Shown piece by piece: positions 58,567-64,000 of a DNA stretch of 64,000 bases (the stretch's first letter is position 1; every line of letters starts with the position of its first letter). The notes beneath the pieces were generated by a model that searched no databases, had not been told where the DNA came from, and saw only the letters and a list, made by a program, of their open reading frames with translations. Both the position numbers and the translations under genes were made by a program. Source of the stretch: Nonomuraea wenchangensis (GTDB lineage: Bacteria; Actinomycetota; Actinomycetes; Streptosporangiales; Streptosporangiaceae). The stretch spans positions 310,001-374,000 of the forward strand of contig NZ_FOHX01000001.1 of the NCBI RefSeq assembly GCF_900111685.1. The letters run 5' to 3'.

Positions 58567-58728
58567 ATGCAGGTCAAGAAGGTGATCACCTACGTGGCTA
58601 TCGCGTTCGTGGTCTTCTACCTGTTCACCCGGCCGGCCCAAGCCGCCGACGCGGTGAACGGTGTGATCAACGGAATCTTCCAAGGAGCCGATCAGTTGGC
58701 CGTGTTCTTCTCACAGGTTCTGACGTAA
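58567..58728 (+). CDS. Small hydrophobic exported or membrane protein (53 aa)
   Basis: From ATG 58567 (GGAGG seven bases upstream) the product is 53 residues. A hydrophobic segment VITYVAIAFVVFYLF is followed by TRPAQA, which could be a signal-peptidase site or simply the membrane boundary, and then by an amphipathic helix (ADAVNGVINGIFQGADQLAVFF). The good ribosome site and clear topology support a real gene. I recall similar short proteins beside glutamine-synthetase-type genes in actinobacteria, but have not checked this. It lies 61 bases before the next gene. Confidence 0.75.
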   Translation: MQVKKVITYVAIAFVVFYLFTRPAQAADAVNGVINGIFQGADQLAVFFSQVLT

Positions 58729-58789
58729 CCCGCCCTTCTGTCTGCGCCGGGTGCTTCCCCGCAGTGCCCGATCGTGTTACGCAGGCAGG

Positions 58790-60151
58790 ATGAGAGATCG
58801 CCCCAGCGGCATCAGGACCAGCCAGCTCGACCCCCACGCACGGCGCATTCTCGAACGGGCCGAGCTGGAGGGCATCGAGCTGATCCGCTTCTTGTACGCC
58901 GATCACGGTGGCGTGATCCGTGGCAAGGCGGCGTCCAGGTCGCGGCTGGCCGAACGCCTCGGCACGGGCATCGGGCACACGGTGGCCATGATGGCGATGA
59001 ACATGCTCGACCAGCTCCAGGACGTCGAGCAGCTGGGCCCGGTGGGCGAGGTCCGCATCGTCCCCGACCCGGCCACCTACGTCCCGCTGCCCCATGCCCC
59101 AGGCGCGGCCGCCATGCTGTCGGACCTCCGCAGGCCCGACGGCTCGCCCTGGGAGGCGTGCGCGCGGACGTTCCTCAAGGACGCGATCGCCGAGCTCGCC
59201 ACGGAGGGTTACACGCTGGTCGCGGCGTTCGAGCCGGAGTTCACGCTCGGACGCCGGCTGCCCGACCCCACGGGCGGCCCCGACCGGCTGGTCCCGCTCG
59301 ACGACTCGCTGTGCTACGCCAACATCGGGTTCGACACGGCCCACGACTACGCCGTCAAGCTCGTCCGGGCGCTGGAGACGCAGGGCCTGCGCGTCGAGCA
59401 CTACCACCCGGAGCTCGGGCCCGGCCAGCAGGAGCTGTCGATCCGGCACGCGCCCGCGCTGCGGGCCGCCGACAACCACGTGCTGTTCCGCGAGACCGCG
59501 CGCGGCGTGGCCATGCGGATGCAGATGTGGGCCACGCTGGCGCCCAAGCCGCTGGCCGACCAGGCGGGCAACGGCGCCCACCTGCACCTGTCCCTGTGGG
59601 ACGACAAGGTCAACGTCTTCGGCGAGGACAACGACGTGCGCGCCGCCTTCATCGGCGGGCTCCTCGCCCACCTGCCCGGCCTCACCGCGCTCACCTGCGG
59701 CAGCGTCAACAGCTTCCGCCGGCTGGCGCCGCGCACCTGGGCCGGAGCGTACGCGGTCTACGGGCCGGACAACCGCGAGGCCGCGGTCCGCGTGTGCTCC
59801 GCGCTCGGCGAGAGCGGCGAGCCCAACCTGGAGCTGAAGACGTCGGACTCCTCGGCGAACCCCTATCTGTCGCTGGGCGCGGTCATCCACGCCGGCCTCG
59901 ACGGCATCCGGCGCGGGCTCGACCCCGGCGAGCCGGTCGGCGTCGATCCCGACACGCTGCCGGGCCGCTACCCGCGCCTGCCGGCCTCGCTCGGCGAGGC
60001 GCTCGACGCGCTGGAGGCCGACGAGGTGCTGATGGAGGCGCTCGGGCCGCTGCGGCGCCGCGCGTACGTGGCGGTCAAGCGGTCGGAGGCGGCCGCGTTC
60101 GCCGCCCACGACACCGCCTACGAGCTGTACCACCACGTGCGCGCCTTCTGA
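58790..60151 (+). CDS. Glutamine synthetase-family ligase (GlnA3/GlnA4-like)
   Basis: 453 residues with the glutamine-synthetase fold: N-terminal beta-grasp (LEGIELIRFLYADHGGVIRGK) and the catalytic barrel (AAFEPEFTL, GNGAHLHLSLW, NSFRRL, SDSSANPYLSLGAV). The Tyr adenylylation motif near the C-terminus of true GlnA is not seen. Length and divergence fit actinobacterial GlnA3/GlnA4-type enzymes that glutamylate polyamines or ethanolamine. A polyamine role would agree with the branched-polyamine-synthase-like gene at 38674, but that is only inference. GGCAGG precedes ATG 58790. Confidence 0.88.
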   Translation: MRDRPSGIRTSQLDPHARRILERAELEGIELIRFLYADHGGVIRGKAASRSRLAERLGTGIGHTVAMMAMNMLDQLQDVEQLGPVGEVRIVPDPATYVPLPHAPGAAAMLSDLRRPDGSPWEACARTFLKDAIAELATEGYTLVAAFEPEFTLGRRLPDPTGGPDRLVPLDDSLCYANIGFDTAHDYAVKLVRALETQGLRVEHYHPELGPGQQELSIRHAPALRAADNHVLFRETARGVAMRMQMWATLAPKPLADQAGNGAHLHLSLWDDKVNVFGEDNDVRAAFIGGLLAHLPGLTALTCGSVNSFRRLAPRTWAGAYAVYGPDNREAAVRVCSALGESGEPNLELKTSDSSANPYLSLGAVIHAGLDGIRRGLDPGEPVGVDPDTLPGRYPRLPASLGEALDALEADEVLMEALGPLRRRAYVAVKRSEAAAFAAHDTAYELYHHVRAF

Positions 60152-60182
60152 CCTGACACGTCACGTGGTGGCCCCCAGCGGG

Positions 60183-60944
60183 TCAGCGGACCGGGTGGCC
60201 CGCCATCCGCAGTGTGTCCTTCACCTCGGAGATCTTCAGCGTGCCGAAGTGGAAGACCGACGCCGCGAGGACGGCGTCGGCGCCCGCCGCCACCGCCGGC
60301 GGGAAGTCCTCCAGCCGGCCGGCCCCGCCGCTGGCGATCACCGGCACCCGGACGGCGGCGCGCACCGCCCGCAGCATCTCCAGGTCGTAGCCGTCGAGCG
60401 TGCCGTCGCCGTCCATCGAGTTGAGCAGGATCTCGCCCACGCCCAGCTCCTCGCCGCGCGCCGCCCACTCCACGGCGTCGATGCCGGTGCCGCGGCGCCC
60501 GCCGTGCGTGGTCACCTCGAACCCGCTCGGGGTGCCGGGCGCCCGCCGGGCGTCCACCGACAGCACGACGCACTGGGCGCCGAACCGTCGCGACGCCTCG
60601 GTCAGCAGCTCCGGCCGGGCGATGGCGGCGGTGTTGAGCGACACCTTGTCGGCGCCGGCCCGCAGCAGCCGGTCGATGTCGTCGACCGAGCGCACCCCGC
60701 CGCCGACGGTGAGCGGGATGAACACCTGCTCGGCGGTCCTGCGCACCACGTCGAGCATGGTCTCCCGCTCGCCGGACGAGGCGGTGATGTCGAGGAAGGT
60801 CAGCTCGTCGGCGCCCTCCTCGTCATAGCGCCGGGCCAGTTCGACGGGATCGCCCGCGTCGCGCAGGTTCTCGAAGTTGACGCCCTTGACCACACGCCCG
60901 GCGTCGACGTCGAGACAGGGGATCACTCGTACCGCTACGGTCAT
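60183..60944 (-). CDS. hisF: Imidazole glycerol phosphate synthase, cyclase subunit
   Basis: 253 residues, TIM barrel. Closes the imidazole ring using ammonia from HisH. Catalytic Asp residues lie in [15 protein letters not shown] and VVLSVDARR; phosphate motifs are VGGGVRS and IASGGAG. The ATG at 60944 overlaps the ridA stop by four bases. Last gene of the his cluster, convergent with the glutamine-synthetase-like gene. Confidence 0.97.
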   Translation of the reverse strand: MTVAVRVIPCLDVDAGRVVKGVNFENLRDAGDPVELARRYDEEGADELTFLDITASSGERETMLDVVRRTAEQVFIPLTVGGGVRSVDDIDRLLRAGADKVSLNTAAIARPELLTEASRRFGAQCVVLSVDARRAPGTPSGFEVTTHGGRRGTGIDAVEWAARGEELGVGEILLNSMDGDGTLDGYDLEMLRAVRAAVRVPVIASGGAGRLEDFPPAVAAGADAVLAASVFHFGTLKISEVKDTLRMAGHPVR

Positions 60945-61351
60945 GCTCGCAGTGCCTCGATTTCGATCTCGACCAGCATTCTCGGGTCGACCAGTCCGGC
61001 GACCCGTACTCCTGTGCAGGCGGGCCGCACCTTGCCGAAGGCCTCGCCGATGGCCTCGCCGACGACGTCGAAGTGACGCTGCTCGACCACGTAGTAGCGG
61101 ACCATGACGACGTCCTCGCGGGTGAGCCCGCCCATCAGGACGGCCTCCAGCGCGATGTCGATCGCGGTCAGCGCCTGTGCGTAGGCGTCGCCGACGTGCC
61201 GGACCTCTCCCTCGACCGTGGCCGTGCACCCGGACACGATCACCCGCTCCCCGGCGACCACGGCCCGGGCGTAGCCGTATCTCTCCTCCCAGATGCCTCC
61301 GGAGAAGATCCTCGGACCGGTGTTCTGCATGCCGTCGCTGCTGACGCTCAT
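60941..61351 (-). CDS. RidA-family protein within the his operon
   Basis: 136 residues, YjgF/RidA fold ([64 protein letters not shown]). The conserved Arg in PACTGVRV-type segment is present in modified form. RidA deaminates reactive enamine/imine intermediates. Lying between priA and hisF and overlapping hisF (ATGA), it may protect the pathway or PLP enzymes such as HisC. Whether it keeps deaminase activity is not shown. Confidence 0.9.
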   Translation of the reverse strand: MSVSSDGMQNTGPRIFSGGIWEERYGYARAVVAGERVIVSGCTATVEGEVRHVGDAYAQALTAIDIALEAVLMGGLTREDVVMVRYYVVEQRHFDVVGEAIGEAFGKVRPACTGVRVAGLVDPRMLVEIEIEALRA

Positions 61352-61371
61352 TCCGTCCCCTCCCGGCGGAG

Positions 61372-62094
61372 CTACACGCGTACCGCGGCCAGCGCGTTCT
61401 CCAGTGTGAACGCGTGAGCGTAGAGGGCCTTCCCGACTATGGCCCCCTCCACTCCGTCCGGAACGAGAGAAGCCAGTGCGAGCAGGTCATCGAGGCTGGA
61501 GACGCCGCCACTGGCGATGACCGGTTTGTCAGTGCGTGCGCAGATTTGCCGGTAAAGGTCAAGGTTGGGGCCTTGGAGCATGCCGTCCTTGGTGACGTCG
61601 GTGACGACGTAGCGGGGGCAGCCGTCGGCCTCCAGCCGGTCGAGCACCTCCCACAGGTCACCGGCGTCCTGGGTCCAGCCACGCGCGGCCAGCGTCGTGC
61701 CCCGCACGTCCAGGCCCACCGCGATGCGGTCGCCGTGCTCGGCGATGATCTTGCGGCACCACTCGGGCTTCTCCAGCGCGGCGGTGCCGATGTTGACCCG
61801 GCGGCAGCCGGTGGCCAGGGCGGCGGCCAGGGTGGCGTCGTCGCGGATGCCGCCGGACAGCTCCACGTTGACGTCCAGCCGGCCGATCAGCTCCGCGATC
61901 AGCTCGCGGTTGTCCCCCCGGCCGAACGCCGCGTCGAGGTCCACCAGGTGGATCCACTCGGCGCCGGCCTCCTGCCAGGCCAGCGCGGCGGCCAGCGGCG
62001 GGCCGTAGCCGGTCTCGGTGCCGGCCTCACCCTGGCTCAGGCGGACGGCCTGGCCGTCCACGATGTCCACGGCGGGCAGCAGTACGAGCGACAT
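61372..62094 (-). CDS. priA: Phosphoribosyl isomerase (bifunctional HisA/TrpF)
   Basis: 240 residues, TIM barrel. Isomerises ProFAR in histidine synthesis. In actinobacteria lacking trpF the same enzyme also isomerises phosphoribosyl anthranilate. Catalytic Asp residues are in [14 protein letters not shown] and in [11 protein letters not shown]; phosphate-binding [10 protein letters not shown] and IASGGVSSL are present. The trp genes in this window include no trpF, consistent with the dual role. It follows the small membrane protein by four bases. Confidence 0.95.
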   Translation of the reverse strand: MSLVLLPAVDIVDGQAVRLSQGEAGTETGYGPPLAAALAWQEAGAEWIHLVDLDAAFGRGDNRELIAELIGRLDVNVELSGGIRDDATLAAALATGCRRVNIGTAALEKPEWCRKIIAEHGDRIAVGLDVRGTTLAARGWTQDAGDLWEVLDRLEADGCPRYVVTDVTKDGMLQGPNLDLYRQICARTDKPVIASGGVSSLDDLLALASLVPDGVEGAIVGKALYAHAFTLENALAAVRV

Positions 62095-62098
62095 TTCT

Positions 62099-62428
62099 TC
62101 AGGTCCTCCGGTCGAAGGCGAGGGTCACGACAACGGGTATGAGCAGCAGGGACAGGACGAGCACCGCGAAACTGACCGCCGGCGAGCCCCACATCAGCCA
62201 GGCCAGCGCCTGGACCAGCAGGAAGGCCGCCCCCACCACGACGTTCTGGACGCGGTGGCGGCGGGCGATCAGCCCGCCCTGGCGGCGGACGCGCACCGGG
62301 CGCGGCACGAGCCGGGCGAGGAGGGCCCGCCGCCGGGCGCCACGGGCCTGGCGCTCCTCGTTGACGCGCATGGCGCGGGCCCGCTCGGCCTCACGTTCGG
62401 CCCGCCGGCGCGCCCGCTCCTTGCTCAC
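62099..62428 (-). CDS. Small membrane protein in the his operon
   Basis: 109 residues; family not recognised. The N-terminal 50 residues are strongly basic and helical ([19 protein letters not shown]), followed by two hydrophobic segments ([19 protein letters not shown] and [18 protein letters not shown]), i.e. a two-pass protein with a cytoplasmic basic arm. It lies between hisH and priA on the same strand with short gaps, so it is co-transcribed with them. Confidence 0.75.
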   Translation of the reverse strand: MSKERARRRAEREAERARAMRVNEERQARGARRRALLARLVPRPVRVRRQGGLIARRHRVQNVVVGAAFLLVQALAWLMWGSPAVSFAVLVLSLLLIPVVVTLAFDRRT

Positions 62429-62455
62429 CGCTCTCCCGCCCTGGTCGTGTCGTGC

Positions 62456-63097
62456 TCAGTCGAGGGTCTTGAGCCAGTTGCCCAGCAGCACGGCGCCGGC
62501 GTCGCCGGACTTCTCCGGGTGGAACTGGGTGGCCATGAGCGGGCCGTTCTCCACGGCGGCGACGAACGGCACGCCGTGCTCGGCCCAGGTGACGACCGGC
62601 TCGGCGAACCCCTCGCCGGCGTGCAGCTCCCACTCGCGCACGCCGTAGGAGTGCACGAAGTAGAAACGGGTCGCGGCGTCGAGCCCGGCGAACAGCACGC
62701 TCCCCGCGGGCGCCTTGACGGTGTTCCAGCCCATGTGGGGCAGCACGGGGGCATCCAGCCGCTCGACCGTGCCGGGCCACTCGCCGCAGCCCTGGGTCTC
62801 CACGCCGTGCTCGACGCCGCGGGCGAACAGGATCTGCATGCCGACGCAGATGCCCAGCACCGGCCGGCCGCCGGCCAGCCGCCGCCCGACGATCTGCTCG
62901 CCGCGCACCGAACGCAGCCCGGCCATGCACGCGGCGAACGCGCCCACGCCGGGCACGACCAGCCCCTCGGCCTCGACCGCCGTGTCGAAGTCGGCGGTCA
63001 CGGTCACCTCGGCGCCGGCCCTGGCGAGGGCCCGCTCGGCCGAGCGCAGGTTGCCCGAGCCGTAGTCGAGGACGACGACGTTCTTCTTCACCACCAC
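62456..63097 (-). CDS. hisH: Imidazole glycerol phosphate synthase, glutaminase subunit
   Basis: 213 residues, class I glutamine amidotransferase. Releases ammonia for HisF. Nucleophile Cys in [11 protein letters not shown]; His/Glu in TQFHPEKSG; start [13 protein letters not shown]. Three consecutive GTG codons at 63097, 63094 and 63091 could serve as start. The last would give a four-base GTGA overlap with the preceding small gene. Confidence 0.96.
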   Translation of the reverse strand: MVVKKNVVVLDYGSGNLRSAERALARAGAEVTVTADFDTAVEAEGLVVPGVGAFAACMAGLRSVRGEQIVGRRLAGGRPVLGICVGMQILFARGVEHGVETQGCGEWPGTVERLDAPVLPHMGWNTVKAPAGSVLFAGLDAATRFYFVHSYGVREWELHAGEGFAEPVVTWAEHGVPFVAAVENGPLMATQFHPEKSGDAGAVLLGNWLKTLD

Positions 63098-63243
63098 AAC
63101 ACCCCCGCCGTGACCGCCATGACCGCGCCCACGGCGCAGACCGCGGCACCGATCTTGAGACCTTGCTTGAACAGGGAGAATACGCCGCCGGCGAGGAACA
63201 GTCCGACGAAGACCAGCACGACGGCGATGGCGTTGCCCGTCAC
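63088..63243 (-). CDS. Tiny two-helix membrane protein between hisB and hisH (51 aa)
   Basis: Read from GTG 63243: 51 residues, almost entirely hydrophobic, with two membrane segments ([21 protein letters not shown] and [19 protein letters not shown]) around FKQGLK. The GTG overlaps the hisB stop (GTGA) and its own stop overlaps the hisH start region, a strong sign of a translated, coupled gene. Family not recognised; it might localise or regulate the enzymes, but there is no direct evidence. Confidence 0.75.
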   Translation of the reverse strand: MTGNAIAVVLVFVGLFLAGGVFSLFKQGLKIGAAVCAVGAVMAVTAGVLWW

Positions 63244-63833
63244 AGCACGCCCTTGGTGCTGGGCACCCCCGTCGCCCGCGGGTCGGGCTCGGACGCCTCG
63301 CGCAGCGCCCGCGCCAGCGCCTTGAACTGGGCCTCGACGATGTGGTGGGCGTTGCGCCCGTAGGGGACGTGCACGTGCAGGCAGATCGCGGCCTGGGCGA
63401 CCAGCGACTCCAGGATGTGACGGGTCATCGTGGTGTCGTAGTCGTGGCCGATCATCGGCGCCATGCCCTCGGGCTCGGTGTGCACGAGGTAGGGGCGGCC
63501 GGACAGGTCGACGGTGACCTGGGCGAGGGACTCGTCCAGCGGGCACGACGCGCTGCCGAACCGCCTGATGCCCGACTTGTCGCCCAGCGCCTCGCGGAAC
63601 GCGGCGCCCAGCGCGAGCGCGGTGTCCTCGATCGTGTGGTGGGAGTCGATGTGCAGGTCGCCCTCGGTCTTGACGGTCAGGTCGAACAGCCCGTGCTTGC
63701 CGATCTGGGCCAGCATGTGGTCGAAGAAGCCGACCCCGGTCGCGACCTCCACCTGGCCGGTGCCGTCGAGACCGACCTCCACCAGGACCGAGGTCTCCTT
63801 CGTGACGCGCTCCACGCGGCCTACGCGGCTCAC
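63240..63833 (-). CDS. hisB: Imidazoleglycerol-phosphate dehydratase
   Basis: 197 residues, monofunctional HisB of normal length. Metal-binding His motifs: [29 protein letters not shown]. From GTG 63833 ([16 protein letters not shown]), overlapping the hisC stop by four bases. The frame stays open to 63902 inside hisC but has no support there. Confidence 0.97.
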   Translation of the reverse strand: MSRVGRVERVTKETSVLVEVGLDGTGQVEVATGVGFFDHMLAQIGKHGLFDLTVKTEGDLHIDSHHTIEDTALALGAAFREALGDKSGIRRFGSASCPLDESLAQVTVDLSGRPYLVHTEPEGMAPMIGHDYDTTMTRHILESLVAQAAICLHVHVPYGRNAHHIVEAQFKALARALREASEPDPRATGVPSTKGVL

Positions 63834-64000
63834 AGGACTCCTTCCAGGGCGGCACGGAAGGCCGCCATCTCCTCGCCGGTGCCGATCGACACCCGCAGCC
63901 ATTCGGGCGGGCCCACCTCACGGATGAGCACGCCCCGCTCCAGCAGCCCCTCCCAGACCGCGCGGCGGTCGGGGAAACGGCCGAACAACACGAAGTTCGC
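63830..64000 (-). CDS. hisC: Histidinol-phosphate aminotransferase, C-terminal part
   Basis: The last 56 residues of a PLP aminotransferase that continues beyond the window. The in-frame sequence ([22 protein letters not shown], then [18 protein letters not shown]) matches the HisC C-terminal domain, including the Arg in LRVSIGT that binds the substrate carboxylate in the family. The stop overlaps hisB (GTGA). First visible gene of the leftward his operon. Confidence 0.92.
   Translation of the reverse strand, partial: ANFVLFGRFPDRRAVWEGLLERGVLIREVGPPEWLRVSIGTGEEMAAFRAALEGVL

Overview
The window comes from the chromosome of a high-GC actinobacterium. The evidence is GC-rich third codon positions, many GTG and TTG starts, and the chromosomal neighbourhood coaE-rpsA-polA-pdtaR-pyk-lgt-trp-his, which is conserved across Actinobacteria. 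The lineage-specific content looks most like Streptosporangiales (a Nonomuraea-type genome), but that is an inference made without a database search. No phage, insertion sequence, integrase or CRISPR array was seen. Two genes run off the ends: an anion permease on the left and hisC on the right.

Positions 1-8,830 are accessory. An anion permease diverges from a 1,858-residue protein that joins a TIR domain, a calcineurin-like phosphoesterase domain with lost metal ligands, a NACHT-type NTPase, pentapeptide repeats and about 15 WD40 repeats. This architecture fits a stand-alone STAND/NLR-like immune or conflict sensor and is the most interesting object here. It is followed by a TetR/SDR divergent pair with two matching palindromes, and by a Pro/Thr-rich membrane protein.

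Positions 8,960-17,517 hold coaE, a GNAT acetyltransferase, an epoxide hydrolase, rpsA, a polysaccharide deacetylase, polA and a hotdog thioesterase. Positions 17,518-26,172 are a branched-chain amino-acid-type ABC importer. livHMGF form one operon, livH carries an unusual exported N-terminal domain, and two near-duplicate binding proteins lie convergent to it, interleaved with two small lipoprotein genes.

Positions 26,450-38,331 hold the ANTAR regulator pdtaR, tRNA-Leu(CAA), an FMN-type split-barrel protein, dapD, pyk, a lipoprotein subtilase and gltBD. After a branched-polyamine-synthase-like gene comes a tightly coupled envelope operon read leftward (46,331-40,308): a MauE-like protein, a DsbA-like thiol oxidoreductase, lgt, a VIT1-like transporter and two paralogous membrane-anchored proteins.

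Positions 47,201-53,086 carry trpCBA, small membrane proteins with YGQQP-type repeats, the Trp-associated membrane protein and hisI. Then come a STAS/anti-sigma pair, a heterodimeric ABC exporter, a glutamine-synthetase-like gene, and a his operon read leftward (hisC-hisB-small TM-hisH-TM-priA-ridA-hisF). No trpF is present, which fits a bifunctional PriA.

A recurring regulatory theme is leaderless transcription. At least seven genes have a TANNNT-like -10 hexamer (in one, GATACT) exactly six bases before the start codon, and two more have it seven bases before.
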